A DNA stretch of 64,000 nt from Bacteroidota bacterium (GCA_018267955.1 JAFDXL010000009.1:646717-710716); one strand, 5' to 3'. Counted from the first letter of the stretch, positions 42,749 to 52,074 are shown. The notes: generated by a model from the letters alone, not told the origin. A program made the numbers and translations.

Positions 42749-43405
42749 TTAACTCCCTTTAATATAGCTCACCTGCTTGCTCAATGGTGGCTGATAGGCC
42801 CTGCCTTTGTTATGAGGCATACCTGCATTACGTTTCTGATAATAAACACTATCCTCTTTAGAATAGTCGTAATCCTTATGGTAGATCATCTCATCTACTT
42901 GGTAATCTTCTTCCCGTACCAGCCTGCCATTTTCAGGATCATAGAAACGCCACATGCCATGGCGCATAGTGCCTTTGTCTGTAGGGATAATGCGGGTCAC
43001 TTCTTTTTCGTCCGTAGGATCTATAACACGCACTGTATCAAAATCGTGCGCAGGGTTTAGACCACGATAAAAGCCCACACAGGTAAGCTTGCCCCTGTCG
43101 TAATACTTTACTTCTCCATCCAGGATATTATTCCGGAAGGTTTCTATAGCGAGCAGTTCCCCTTCACCATTCAGCTTATACCACAAACCGGTCTTATTAC
43201 CGTGATCGTAAGTGCCGAATTCTGAAAAGCCGTCCTCACCCATGCGTGAGCCTTGCTTATTCAGCCACATGCCATTTTTCAGCCCCTTGTTATCAGTTTT
43301 ATTGATATCATCGGTGCGTTTGGGCACAGGAGAGTTCACTGCCTGCGCCATTGCACCCAGGCTTCCACACAATAATGCTGCTGCTATATATGCTCCTATC
43401 TTCAT
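42749..43405 (-). CDS. Exported MORN-like repeat protein
   Basis: 218-aa protein with a signal peptide (MKIGAYIAAALLCGSLGAMAQ) and several MORN/YwqK-like repeats of the form G.W...G.L...E.F.NN..DGEVKYY (for example NGMWLNKQG, TGLWYKLNGEGEL, HGMWRFYDPENG). Such repeats form a beta-sheet ribbon; function unknown. It begins two bases after the stop of the A-type Fe-S carrier gene, so the two are co-transcribed, although no functional link is evident. Confidence 0.78.
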   Translation of the reverse strand: MKIGAYIAAALLCGSLGAMAQAVNSPVPKRTDDINKTDNKGLKNGMWLNKQGSRMGEDGFSEFGTYDHGNKTGLWYKLNGEGELLAIETFRNNILDGEVKYYDRGKLTCVGFYRGLNPAHDFDTVRVIDPTDEKEVTRIIPTDKGTMRHGMWRFYDPENGRLVREEDYQVDEMIYHKDYDYSKEDSVYYQKRNAGMPHNKGRAYQPPLSKQVSYIKGS

Positions 43406-43406
43406 A

Positions 43407-43751
43407 TTATACTGCAAATGAGCTGCCACAGCCACAAGTACTGCTGGCATTAGGGTTTTTGAACGCAAAACCGCGTGCATTCAACCCATGCTCAAAATCT
43501 ATGGTCATACCAAATAGATACAGGCCATGGGCCTTTTTCATCACTACCGGTATGCCTTCTATTTCAAAAACCTCATCATCCCCTTCCTTCGCATCAAAAC
43601 CCAGCATATAGCTCATGCCGGAGCATCCACCACCTTTAACACCTATGCGCAGGTATTGGGTAGTATCAAAACCCGGTTCTGCCATGATCCTTTTCAGTTC
43701 CTTAACTGCGCCCTCAGACAAATTAACAGGGGCTTGTACAGTTGTTGCCAT
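43407..43751 (-). CDS. A-type iron-sulfur cluster carrier (IscA/SufA/ErpA family)
   Basis: 114-aa cytoplasmic Fe-S carrier. The three conserved cysteines are present in GGGCSGM and in the C-terminal STCGCGSSF. N-terminal NLSEGAVKELKRIM and YLRIGVKGGGCSG are typical. It hands clusters to target enzymes; candidates nearby are the ferredoxin and RimO, by function only. Preceded by an exact-consensus promoter and divergent from frr. Confidence 0.94.
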   Translation of the reverse strand: MATTVQAPVNLSEGAVKELKRIMAEPGFDTTQYLRIGVKGGGCSGMSYMLGFDAKEGDDEVFEIEGIPVVMKKAHGLYLFGMTIDFEHGLNARGFAFKNPNASSTCGCGSSFAV

Positions 43752-43770
43752 TATACACCAATATTTTATA

Positions 43771-43802
43771 CAAATTTACCATGCTCTGCAGGGGTTACCA
43801 AA
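43771..43802 (-). promoter_or_regulatory. Promoter of the Fe-S carrier gene
   Basis: Minus strand TTTG (43802-43799), 20 bases, TAAATTTG (43778-43771): exact matches at standard spacing. Confidence 0.75.
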
Positions 43803-43879
43803 TAGGCATCGTTAAAGTCTTCATACAATTTTTAAATATATTGAAAACTATTGGTATAATGTATGTTGCAGAACTTTTT

Positions 43880-43887
43880 TACCTTTG
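43880..43887 (+). promoter_or_regulatory. -7 element of frr
   Basis: TACCTTTG, exact TAnnTTTG, 24 bases before the ATG at 43912; -33 region weak. Same core as at der and uppS. Confidence 0.55.
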
Positions 43888-43911
43888 CCTACCCAAAATT
43901 TTATACACAGC

Positions 43912-44475
43912 ATGAGCGAGGTTTTAGATACCATATTTAACGATGCCAACAGCCAGATGAAAAAGGCCATTGACCACCTGGAAACGGAGCTGAGCCGCAT
44001 ACGCGCGGGTAAAGCTAACGCTGCCATCCTGGATGGTGTATTTGTTGATTATTATGGTGCTTCTACCCCACTTTCAGGCGCGGCCAACATCACTACCCCT
44101 GATGCGCGTACTATTTCCATACAACCATGGGAAAAGAATATGCTGGGGCCGATAGAAAAGGCGATCATAGCATCTAATATAGGGCTGAACCCGCAAAACG
44201 ACGGCAGTTATATCCGCCTGTTTTTACCGCCGCTTACTGAGGAACGCCGTAAGGACCTTGTGAAGCGTGTAAATAATGAAGGCGAACAAGCTAAAGTAGC
44301 CGTACGCAGCATACGCCGCGACGCCATTGAGCAGATCAAAAAAGAACAAAAAGACGGGCTGAGCGAAGATGTAGCCAAGGATGCAGAAGCAAGGGTACAA
44401 GGCATCACCGATAAATACATTGCACTGGTAGACCAGCACTGCAAAGACAAGGACAAAGAAATCATGACCATATAA
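43912..44475 (+). CDS. frr: Ribosome recycling factor
   Basis: 187-aa factor that with EF-G splits post-termination ribosomes. Standard features: SQMKKAIDHLETELSRIRAG, the VDYYGASTPL turn, LPPLTEERRKDLVKRV and the C-terminal helix ending KDKEIMTI. The ATG at 43912 (MSEVLDTIF) is the family start; an upstream TTG lies within the -7 box. Monocistronic, ended by a hairpin. Confidence 0.96.
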   Translation: MSEVLDTIFNDANSQMKKAIDHLETELSRIRAGKANAAILDGVFVDYYGASTPLSGAANITTPDARTISIQPWEKNMLGPIEKAIIASNIGLNPQNDGSYIRLFLPPLTEERRKDLVKRVNNEGEQAKVAVRSIRRDAIEQIKKEQKDGLSEDVAKDAEARVQGITDKYIALVDQHCKDKDKEIMTI

Positions 44476-44479
44476 CAGG

Positions 44480-44503
44480 AAGCCCGTTTGCAACGGGCTT
44501 TTT
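44480..44503 (+). terminator. Intrinsic terminator after frr
   Basis: Stem AAGCCCGTT/AACGGGCTT with 3-nt loop, then TTT. The next gene starts 20 bases further on. Confidence 0.82.
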
Positions 44504-44522
44504 CGGCAAAGAACAGGGATAT

Positions 44523-45470
44523 ATGCAAGAGTGGATACGCCATATATGGGAAGCGCTAACCTCATCGGTATTTTCGATGTGGCAGAAGCAACTGTTAATG
44601 CTGCTTTCCGTACCTATCTATGCTATCCTGATACCGCTGGAGATCATCCTGAGTAATTACCGCAGACAAAAGTTTTACGGATGGAAGGAAACACTAATGA
44701 ACGTGTACCTGAACATCGTAAACGCTGGTATTGATCTTTTGCTGCGCAGTTTTGCCCTTGGTGTACTGATATACATGTCTCAATACAAGCTGAACCTGCA
44801 CTGGAGTCCTGTAGTATATTGGGTATTACTTTTTCTCTGCGAGGATTTCCTGTTTTGGGTAGAGCATTATGTAGATCATAGTGTGCGCCTGTTCTGGGCA
44901 GTGCATGTTACCCACCATTCATCAGAAGAATATAACCTGAGCACCGGCTTCCGGTCTTCTGTGTTCATGCCTTTCTACAGGTATCTTTATTTTATACCAT
45001 TAGCCTTGTTGGGTTTCGCACCGATAGACATCCTGTTTATGTATGCGCTTACCCAGACCTATGGCATACTCGTGCATACACAATCCATCAAAAAACTACC
45101 GCGCTGGATAGAGTTTATATTCGTGACGCCGTCGCACCACCGTGTACATCATGCCAGCAATGCACCCTACCTGGATAAGAACATGGGCATGGCGTTGATT
45201 ATATGGGACAGGATATTCGGCACCTTCGCAGAAGAAATGGATGAGGAGCCACCGCATTACGGGCTTACCACGCCGCTCGAAAACCAGCACCACCCGGTTC
45301 ATATCATTACGCACGAGTGGAAGAACATAGCCACAGACCTCAAAAAGAAAGCCCCGCTAAAAGCGAAGCTGGGTTATATCTTCATGCCACCGGGATGGAG
45401 CCATGATGGCAGCAAAAAAACATCCAGGCAACTGAGAAAGGAATGGCGGGAGCAGCAAGGTAAAAGTTAA
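44523..45470 (+). CDS. Sterol desaturase / fatty-acid hydroxylase family membrane enzyme
   Basis: 315-aa integral membrane di-iron enzyme. Four or more transmembrane helices, with the histidine clusters HYVDH, HVTHHSSEEYN, HTQSI and HHRVHHASN that bind the two irons. Members hydroxylate or desaturate fatty acids, carotenoids or sterols; substrate here unknown. The start is 20 bases after the frr terminator, with no clear promoter between. The basic C-terminus (KKTSRQLRKEWREQQ) is cytoplasmic. Confidence 0.87.
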   Translation: MQEWIRHIWEALTSSVFSMWQKQLLMLLSVPIYAILIPLEIILSNYRRQKFYGWKETLMNVYLNIVNAGIDLLLRSFALGVLIYMSQYKLNLHWSPVVYWVLLFLCEDFLFWVEHYVDHSVRLFWAVHVTHHSSEEYNLSTGFRSSVFMPFYRYLYFIPLALLGFAPIDILFMYALTQTYGILVHTQSIKKLPRWIEFIFVTPSHHRVHHASNAPYLDKNMGMALIIWDRIFGTFAEEMDEEPPHYGLTTPLENQHHPVHIITHEWKNIATDLKKKAPLKAKLGYIFMPPGWSHDGSKKTSRQLRKEWREQQGKS

Positions 45471-45477
45471 ATGGCAC

Positions 45478-46083
45478 CTACTGCGGTATATTTACAGCAG
45501 CTTGTCCAAGATCAAAGAACTTAAAATAATAAGTGTCCTGCATATCTTCATCAGCAATTTGTTTTTCATTTGTAAACACCGGTTTATCGTCTGTAAAATT
45601 CCATGTGCCCAGGTAGTTTACTTTACCGGATTCGATATTTAGAGTAAACCTTTCGAGTTCAGATTCCATTATGGTTATTCCGGATTTTTGTTTCTCATCC
45701 AGTTCTTTTGCCGTAGCATTTTTATAAACCCCTTCTGTTGTCCTCAACCCACCGTACCATTTACTTTTTGTCCATTCATAAGAATAGATAATATACCTAC
45801 CTGCAGGTACAGAGTTGTGAAACCTGTTCAACTTCTTCGACCTCAATGATGGCTTCACATTGATATAATAGAAATGCTTATCATCCAAATTATAAAGCTT
45901 TATATACTGCGAAAATCCTCCGCTGCTAAACCCTAACCCTTGAATGAACTGGCCATAGATATATGCCCTGCCGGCTCTTATGGTTTTAGTATATGGTTGG
46001 ATTTCTTCCACTCCAGTTGGCGGCTGTGCAGAAGTAGTATTGACAAAAATAAATAGGGTGATTAGTAAAATTCCGGCTCTCAC
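45478..46083 (-). CDS. Exported protein of unknown function
   Basis: 201-aa protein with signal peptide (about residues 1-19, ending TSAQ) and a single beta-rich domain, e.g. RAGRAYIYGQFIQGLGF, YYINVKPSLRSKKLN, VPAGRYIIYSYEW. No family recognised. Its start overlaps the stop of the upstream EVE gene by four bases, so the two are co-transcribed. Confidence 0.72.
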   Translation of the reverse strand: MRAGILLITLFIFVNTTSAQPPTGVEEIQPYTKTIRAGRAYIYGQFIQGLGFSSGGFSQYIKLYNLDDKHFYYINVKPSLRSKKLNRFHNSVPAGRYIIYSYEWTKSKWYGGLRTTEGVYKNATAKELDEKQKSGITIMESELERFTLNIESGKVNYLGTWNFTDDKPVFTNEKQIADEDMQDTYYFKFFDLGQAAVNIPQ

Positions 46084-46490
46084 TTCACCCCTCCCATCTT
46101 CAATATCTTTTTATACTCAGCAGGCTTCACGGTACCAACGCTTAACCTGGAAAGGCGCACCAGGTCCATATCAGCGAATGCAGGATCTGCTTTAATAGCT
46201 TCCAGTGTTACCGGTTTAGGTATGGCCTGCAAGGGCTTCAGGTCTACAACTACCCAGTTAGGGTCGTCTGTTGTCGGGTCTTGATACGCAGTTGTTACCA
46301 CTTCCGCAATGCCAACAATAGCCAGCCCTTCGTTACTGTGATAGAACAATACATGATCTCCCTTGGCCATTGCCTTCAGGTTGTTACGGGCAGCATAATT
46401 GCGCACGCCATCCCAATGCGTTTTGCCATCTTTTACAAATTGATCCCAGCTATATTTAAACGGTTCGGATTTTACGAGCCAGTAATTCAT
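46080..46490 (-). CDS. EVE-domain protein
   Basis: 136-aa cytoplasmic EVE domain (PUA-like fold): NYWLVKSEPFKYSWDQFV, WDGVRNYAARNNLKAMAKGD, VLFYHSNEGLAIVGIAEV and PVTLEAIKADP are hallmark segments. EVE domains bind modified cytosine or nucleotides in DNA or RNA. No restriction or toxin gene is adjacent. The ATG at 46490 fits the family start and a perfect -7 box lies 24 bases upstream; the longer frame overlaps it. Confidence 0.92.
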   Translation of the reverse strand: MNYWLVKSEPFKYSWDQFVKDGKTHWDGVRNYAARNNLKAMAKGDHVLFYHSNEGLAIVGIAEVVTTAYQDPTTDDPNWVVVDLKPLQAIPKPVTLEAIKADPAFADMDLVRLSRLSVGTVKPAEYKKILKMGGVK

Positions 46491-46514
46491 ACAAATACGA
46501 GTTTGTGTTTGCTG

Positions 46515-46522
46515 CAAATATA
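46515..46522 (-). promoter_or_regulatory. -7 element for the EVE gene
   Basis: Minus strand TATATTTG, exact TAnnTTTG; no TTTG at the -33 position. Confidence 0.5.
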
Positions 46523-46634
46523 GATAGCATAGAATTAATTAGTAAGCAGTTATAAATACCTATGTATATTATTTATTCACTGCGGGTTAAAAACCCTTTC
46601 AATACCATAATTTAGTAGTAGCTAATCTTCCGGT

Positions 46635-47756
46635 ATGATCCCATTTAACAAACCGCATCTTACAGGTAAGGAAATAGAATACATTACGAAGGCAGTAGAG
46701 AATGGCAAAATTGCGGGAGATGGAGCCTATACACGCCAATGCGAGCAGTTGCTGGAAAGGCGCTATGGTTACCGGAAATGTATGCTTACCTCGTCTGGCA
46801 CCGACGCGCTGGAAATGGCAGCTATCCTCACCGGTGTAGGCGAAGGCGATGAGGTGATCATGCCATCATTCACCCATGCATCTACCGCCAACGCTTTTGT
46901 AATGCGCGGTGCGCATATTGTTTTTGCAGACAGCTATGCCGATCATCCATGCATAGATGCAGGTAGTATTGAGAGCCTGGTAACACCACGTACAAAGGTG
47001 ATAGTAGCGGTACATTACGCAGGCATTGCCTGTGATATGGACGCCATCAGGAGTATAGCCAATAAACACCAGTTGCTGATCATCGAAGATTGCTCATTGG
47101 CGCTGGATAGTTATTATAAAAAACGCCCGCTCGGCGGTATAGGCCATATGGCTGCTTTATCTTTTCACGAATCTGCCAATGTGCAATGCGGTGAGGGTGG
47201 TATGCTGGTGATAAATGACGAGCAATTTATAGACCGTGCGGAGATCATCTGGCAGAAAGGAACTAACCTGACTGCATGTATGGAAGGCAAGGCCGACCGC
47301 TATCAATGGCTGGATATAGGCAGTTCTTTTATGCCATCGGATATTGTTGCAGCCTTCCTGCTGGCGCAACTGGAAAGTATGAACGAGATACAGGCTGCTT
47401 ACAAAGCACGATGGGAGGCCTATTACAATGCATTAAAACCTCTTGAAAAAGAAGGGATCTTAGAATTACCCAAAATACCAAAACATACTACATACAACTG
47501 GCAGAAGTTCTTTATCATAAGCCGGAATGCAGAAGAAAGGCAGGAACTCATCAGCGCACTAAAAGCCAGAGATACGCATCCTTTGCTGCATTACCAGGCG
47601 TTACATAATTCTCCATTCTACAGGCAGCATCACGATGGCAGGGATCTACCTAATGCAGACCGGTTTTCGGACAAGCTATTGCGGTTGCCATACCATCTTT
47701 CGCTGACGCGGGAAGAAATTGAAAAGGTTGCTGCGATCATCAGGCGACCGTTGTAA
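46635..47756 (+). CDS. WecE-like DegT/DnrJ/EryC1 aminotransferase homologue lacking the PLP lysine
   Basis: 373 aa, colinear with dTDP-4-amino-4,6-dideoxygalactose transaminase WecE/RffA: opening MIPFNKPHLTGKEIEYI, TSSGTDALEMAAIL, DEVIMPSFTHASTANAFVMR, HYAGIACDMDAI, RAEIIWQKGTN and a similar C-terminus. At the site of the Schiff-base lysine (SFHETKN in E. coli, Lys181) this protein reads SFHESAN: residue 181 is Ala (codon GCC, 47175-47177). The neighbouring IEDCSLA also departs from the usual EDAAQ, although the Asp is kept. The frame is intact, so this is probably a conserved pseudo-enzyme or one with altered chemistry rather than a standard transaminase. No nucleotide-sugar genes adjoin it. 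Confidence 0.88.
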   Translation: MIPFNKPHLTGKEIEYITKAVENGKIAGDGAYTRQCEQLLERRYGYRKCMLTSSGTDALEMAAILTGVGEGDEVIMPSFTHASTANAFVMRGAHIVFADSYADHPCIDAGSIESLVTPRTKVIVAVHYAGIACDMDAIRSIANKHQLLIIEDCSLALDSYYKKRPLGGIGHMAALSFHESANVQCGEGGMLVINDEQFIDRAEIIWQKGTNLTACMEGKADRYQWLDIGSSFMPSDIVAAFLLAQLESMNEIQAAYKARWEAYYNALKPLEKEGILELPKIPKHTTYNWQKFFIISRNAEERQELISALKARDTHPLLHYQALHNSPFYRQHHDGRDLPNADRFSDKLLRLPYHLSLTREEIEKVAAIIRRPL

Positions 47757-47760
47757 AAGA

Positions 47761-47793
47761 AGAAGCCGGCAGACCTAAAGTGTACCGGCTTCT
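47761..47793. terminator. Candidate terminator between the WecE-like and polyprenyl synthase genes
   Basis: Stem AGAAGCCGG/CCGGCTTCT with a 15-nt loop. T-rich flank is better on the minus strand (TTCTTTTA) than on the plus strand. Confidence 0.45.
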
Positions 47794-47855
47794 CTGAAAA
47801 AACTCGCTCCTATAAAATATCTTGCAAAATCGTGCCAATATCCGTCACGGCAATG

Positions 47856-48815
47856 TTAATTATCGCGCCCCAGCAGGTAAGTGGCCAGTTCGTGCAGATG
47901 TGCTTTGCGCGTAGAAGGCACTGCAGTCTCTTCCAGGCACTCAAACGCAAGATCAGAATAATGCTTTACTGCTTCTCTGCATGCTATATCAGCGCCCGTG
48001 TTGTTGAACAAGGATAGCATCGCATCTACTTTAGATTCATCATCCCTTTGTAGTAATGACCGTATAGCAGATTGCTGCAGCATGTTTGCATTCTCCAGCG
48101 CTTTGAGCAATAGATATGTTTTCTTGTTCGATTTAATATCGCCACCTATCTGTTTACCCGTGTTTGCACTGTATGCATCCAGGTAATCGTCCTGCAACTG
48201 GAAGGCAATACCGAGGTTTTTACCAAATTCATACAGCTTGTTGGCAGTACTTTCAGTAGCCCCACCTAATAAAGCACCCATCTTCAAACTGCAGGCAAGC
48301 AATACAGAAGTCTTTAGCGTGATCATCCTGATGTACTCATCAATACTTACATCATCACGCGTTTCAAAATCCATATCCAGTTGCTGGCCTTCACATACTT
48401 CTATTGAAGTACGGTTGAACAGGTGCAGTATTTCGGGCAAGGCAGTTTTGATATGTGCCAGTTGATCGTATGCGTAGATGCTCATCACATCCCCGCAAAG
48501 GATACCAGCCGTTAACCCATTACGCTCATGCACGGTGGTTTTGCCCCTGCGCAAAGGGGCTTTGTCCATAATATCATCATGTATCAGCGTAAAATTGTGA
48601 AACAACTCAATACCCAAAGCTGCGCGCCATGCATCGTCTGTGATATTGCCGAACAGTTCATTACTCATCAGGCAAAGAACGGGGCGTACCCGCTTGCCGC
48701 CGAGATTCATAAAATAACGGCAAGGTTCATATAATGTATCCAATTCCTGCGGGAAAGGCAATGTGTCGTTTAACCTGTCTTCAAACTGTTGTACCAGCTC
48801 CTTAAAACTATGCAT
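47856..48815 (-). CDS. Trans-polyprenyl diphosphate synthase
   Basis: 319-aa all-alpha prenyltransferase. First aspartate-rich motif LIHDDIMDKAPLRRG, second FQLQDDYLDAY, plus the GGKRVRPVLC motif. Condenses isopentenyl diphosphate to farnesyl, geranylgeranyl or longer diphosphates; chain length cannot be settled by eye. Its ATG shares one base with the RNase R stop (TAATG), so it is translationally coupled to rnr. Confidence 0.93.
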   Translation of the reverse strand: MHSFKELVQQFEDRLNDTLPFPQELDTLYEPCRYFMNLGGKRVRPVLCLMSNELFGNITDDAWRAALGIELFHNFTLIHDDIMDKAPLRRGKTTVHERNGLTAGILCGDVMSIYAYDQLAHIKTALPEILHLFNRTSIEVCEGQQLDMDFETRDDVSIDEYIRMITLKTSVLLACSLKMGALLGGATESTANKLYEFGKNLGIAFQLQDDYLDAYSANTGKQIGGDIKSNKKTYLLLKALENANMLQQSAIRSLLQRDDESKVDAMLSLFNNTGADIACREAVKHYSDLAFECLEETAVPSTRKAHLHELATYLLGRDN

Positions 48816-50854
48816 TAATATTTCTTACGTTTTGATTTGGGCTTACCTCCACCCTGTTTTGGTTTACCCGCTTTTGCAGCAGCGCCTTTTGTTGTACGGG
48901 CGCTTCGCTGCGGTAATTCCGCTAAGGTATAATCAATCTGCCTTTTTTCCAGATTGGCCGATACTACTTTGATCTTTAATTTATCGCCCACAGTAAAACG
49001 CATACCGGTATAACGCCCTACCAAAGCATAGTCTCCTTCTATCAATTCAAAATCATCGAGATCGTGCAGATCTGTGATGGACACCATACCCTCGCATTTA
49101 TGCTCCACCGTTTCTGCCCAGAAACCAAAGGATGCGACACCGCTCACTACTGCTTCAAACTCCTCACCCACGTGAGCAGTCATGAATTCTACCTGCTTGT
49201 ATTTATTGGCGGCACGCTCTGCTTCCATAGCTCTGCGTTCCTGGTCGCTGCAATGGCGGCATTGTTGTTCCAGGTTCTTTATCGGCTTGATATTATCTGT
49301 TAAGCATTGCTCCAGTATACGATGCACCAACACGTCGGGGTAGCGGCGTATGGGCGATGTAAAATGGCAATAATCTTTAAAACCCAATCCGTAGTGCCCG
49401 ATATTTTCAGTAGTGTACACCGCTTTTGCCATTGTGCGGATACCCAGGCTTTCCAGTACGTGTTGTTCCGGCTTGCCTTGCACCAGCAACAGCATTTCGT
49501 TGAACGATTTGGCAATCGATTCGGGTGTGTTCATGTCAAACTTGTAGCCATACCTGGCAGCAAATGCCATGAACAACCCCAGCTTTGCTTCATCCGGCAC
49601 ATCGTGCACACGGTATGGGAATGGTACCGGCTTATCTTTAAATATAATACCGGAAACATACTCCGCCACAGTACGGTTGGCCAGCAGCATAAACTCTTCG
49701 ATCAGCTGATGTGCTTCCTTGCTTTCCTTTACTATTATACCAATAGGATTCGCTTCTTCATCAAGCTTAAAGCGTACTTCCTGCGATGAGAAATTGATGG
49801 CACCTTTCTTAAACCTAGTTTTGCGCAGGTTCTGCGCCATTTCGTTCAGCAATAGGATAACATCCTTATGATCGCCTTCCGCGCCTTCTATTATTTCCTG
49901 CACTTCCTCGTAGGTAAACCGGCGTTGTGAACGTATAATGGTCTTACCCAGCCAATAATCTTTTACCTTACCTTGCTTATTGATGGTAAAGATGGCAGAG
50001 AACGTGTATTTATCTTCGTCTGGCCTTAGGGAGCACAGTTCATTAGATAAGCGTTCCGGCAGCATGGGTAGTACCCTGTCGGGTAAGTACACACTGGTAG
50101 CACGGTTGTAGGCTTCCTTGTCCAGCTCGCTGCCGGCTTCTATATAATGGCTTACATCTGCAATATGCACGCCCAGCTCATACTCCCTTGCTTTCAGAGG
50201 TTTAAATGATATGGCATCGTCAAAATCCTTAGCATCTACAGGGTCTATGGTAAACGTAAGCGTTTTGCGCATATCCCTGCGCAGTTTTACTTCTTTCTTG
50301 TCAACCCCTTCAGGGTATCGGGCAGCTTCTTCCATCACATCATCAGGGAAGGTAAGCGGGAAGCCATTCTCTACAAGTATACCCTTCATCGCCACCTCAT
50401 TGACCGATTCATTGGTAAGAATGCTGATGACCTCACCCACCGGGTTTTTATTACCTGTCCATTCTACGATCTTGGCCATTACATGATCTCCATTCTTCGC
50501 ACCATTCAGCAGGTGCAGCGGAACATATATATCATAAGGCATTTTATCGCTATCAGTCACCAGGAAGGCAAAATGAGGCTTTACCTCCAGCCTGCCGGCA
50601 AATTCATTCTGCTTACGGCGCAGTACTTCTACGATGATCCCTTCGGGACGCGCGCCGAATTTGCGACCATGCTCCGGTATCTCTACCCTCACTTCATCGC
50701 CGTTGAGCGCATTGCCTAGTTTATCTCTTTTAATGAGAATATCTTTTTCCAGTCCGTCTACGATCACAAAACCCATTCCGCCTCTTGTCACTTCCAGTTT
50801 GCCTTTATATGATAACCTGCCTTTCCCGTCTTTCTTTTTCGTTTTTTTATTCAT
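48815..50854 (-). CDS. rnr: Ribonuclease R
   Basis: 679-aa 3'-to-5' exoribonuclease of the RNB (RNase II/R) family. N-terminal cold-shock-like OB domains (GGMGFVIVDGLEKDI), RNB catalytic core with FTIDPVDAKDFDDAISF (metal-binding aspartates), a GVHIADVSHYIEAGS motif, HYGLGFKDYCHFTSPIRRYPD, a C-terminal S1 domain and a Lys-rich tail. It lacks the long N-terminal extension of E. coli RNase R. Start MNKKTKKKDGKGR chosen over a hydrophobic-looking extension. Upstream partner of the polyprenyl synthase gene. Confidence 0.95.
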   Translation of the reverse strand: MNKKTKKKDGKGRLSYKGKLEVTRGGMGFVIVDGLEKDILIKRDKLGNALNGDEVRVEIPEHGRKFGARPEGIIVEVLRRKQNEFAGRLEVKPHFAFLVTDSDKMPYDIYVPLHLLNGAKNGDHVMAKIVEWTGNKNPVGEVISILTNESVNEVAMKGILVENGFPLTFPDDVMEEAARYPEGVDKKEVKLRRDMRKTLTFTIDPVDAKDFDDAISFKPLKAREYELGVHIADVSHYIEAGSELDKEAYNRATSVYLPDRVLPMLPERLSNELCSLRPDEDKYTFSAIFTINKQGKVKDYWLGKTIIRSQRRFTYEEVQEIIEGAEGDHKDVILLLNEMAQNLRKTRFKKGAINFSSQEVRFKLDEEANPIGIIVKESKEAHQLIEEFMLLANRTVAEYVSGIIFKDKPVPFPYRVHDVPDEAKLGLFMAFAARYGYKFDMNTPESIAKSFNEMLLLVQGKPEQHVLESLGIRTMAKAVYTTENIGHYGLGFKDYCHFTSPIRRYPDVLVHRILEQCLTDNIKPIKNLEQQCRHCSDQERRAMEAERAANKYKQVEFMTAHVGEEFEAVVSGVASFGFWAETVEHKCEGMVSITDLHDLDDFELIEGDYALVGRYTGMRFTVGDKLKIKVVSANLEKRQIDYTLAELPQRSARTTKGAAAKAGKPKQGGGKPKSKRKKY

Positions 50855-50973
50855 GGGTAATCTTTGTACTATAAAGATAAGCTGCTTAAACAAAACAGTT
50901 CTTTATATTTATGATAAGACCTATGATAAAAATCCTGCCATAAATAATTGGATAGCACTTTTATCCGCAGGTA

Positions 50974-52074
50974 TCAATAAGGCTGCTCAGGATTCATAAA
51001 GGCATTGTTCTCGGCCACTTCTTTTTCCACGTAGTTCATCACTATGTTATCAAACTCCTGGCCTCCATTCAGCAGGAACCCAACACTTATTGGCAGTATC
51101 ACAATAGGTACACCCCACTCTTTTAGTTTATCTGCATGTAATACCAGGCGGGCTGCATCCTTTTCTGTGGTCACGATCACCTTATTACTTACGTCCCAGT
51201 TATTATAAGCGTCTTTGATCTCTTCTATATCCCTGTTGAGGAAATAATGATGATCGGGATAGCTGAGTACATGCACATCTTTAGCTATACCTTCAAGCTG
51301 TGTTACTAAAGGCTCTGGACGGGCTATACAGCAAACCAGTATAGTATTAAGCCCCGCGAGCGACATAGGCTGGCCGGTAAATAAATCATAAGGCTGCTCG
51401 TACTTTATGGCCGTAAAGAAAACAGATTGGTGTGGTAAAGGAGCTATTTGCTTTTTGATCTCTTCAGCAGTAGCCTTATCTAAATCAGGCGGACATTTAG
51501 AAACAATAATTACATCGGCACGTTTGTATGCAGCGCGCTTTTCGCGCAATGTACCTATGGGTAATATGTGGTCTTTATAAAAAGGGCGCGAATAGTCTGT
51601 AATAAGTACGTTCAGGCCCGCCTTTACAGACCGGTGCTGGTAGGCATCATCCAGCAACACCACTTCTACACCCGGGCGGTTCTGCAGCAGGCGGGGAATA
51701 CCGGTAATGCGTTCTTCCGCTACGCTTACCGTCAGCTCCGGAAATTTCATATGGTACTGCATCGGTTCATCCCCTATACGCAATGCATTGGTATCGGCAT
51801 CAGCCAGCAGGAAACCCTGTGTGCGGCGTTTGTAACCACGGCTCATGGTAGCTACGCGAAAACGATATTGCAGCAGTTTGATCAGGTATTCCACATGTGG
51901 CGTTTTACCGGTCCCACCGACAGACAGGTTACCAACGGTGATGACCGGAATGCTAAACCTGATAGAAGAAAAGAAACCGGAATCGTACAAACTATTACGC
52001 AGCCATACTACACCACCATACAAAGGGGCAAGCGGGTATAAAAATATCTTAACGAAGGAAAATAGCTTTTTCAT
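50974..52074 (-). CDS. lpxK: Tetraacyldisaccharide 4'-kinase LpxK
   Basis: 366-aa inner-membrane kinase that phosphorylates the 4'-position of the lipid A disaccharide. N-terminal membrane helix (FVKIFLYPLAPLYGGVVWLRN), Walker A VGNLSVGGTGKTPHVEYL, DDAYQHRSVKAGLNVL, and VVTTEKDAARL. Start MKKLFSFVK selected. Shows that the organism makes lipid A; functionally linked to the LptF/G-like permease. Monocistronic. Confidence 0.95.
   Translation of the reverse strand: MKKLFSFVKIFLYPLAPLYGGVVWLRNSLYDSGFFSSIRFSIPVITVGNLSVGGTGKTPHVEYLIKLLQYRFRVATMSRGYKRRTQGFLLADADTNALRIGDEPMQYHMKFPELTVSVAEERITGIPRLLQNRPGVEVVLLDDAYQHRSVKAGLNVLITDYSRPFYKDHILPIGTLREKRAAYKRADVIIVSKCPPDLDKATAEEIKKQIAPLPHQSVFFTAIKYEQPYDLFTGQPMSLAGLNTILVCCIARPEPLVTQLEGIAKDVHVLSYPDHHYFLNRDIEEIKDAYNNWDVSNKVIVTTEKDAARLVLHADKLKEWGVPIVILPISVGFLLNGGQEFDNIVMNYVEKEVAENNAFMNPEQPY

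Noticed and set aside
42749-43405. Antitoxin of a toxin-antitoxin system (YwqK-type label)
   Set aside because: The MORN-like repeats give that label by similarity only; the protein has a signal peptide and no toxin gene is adjacent.
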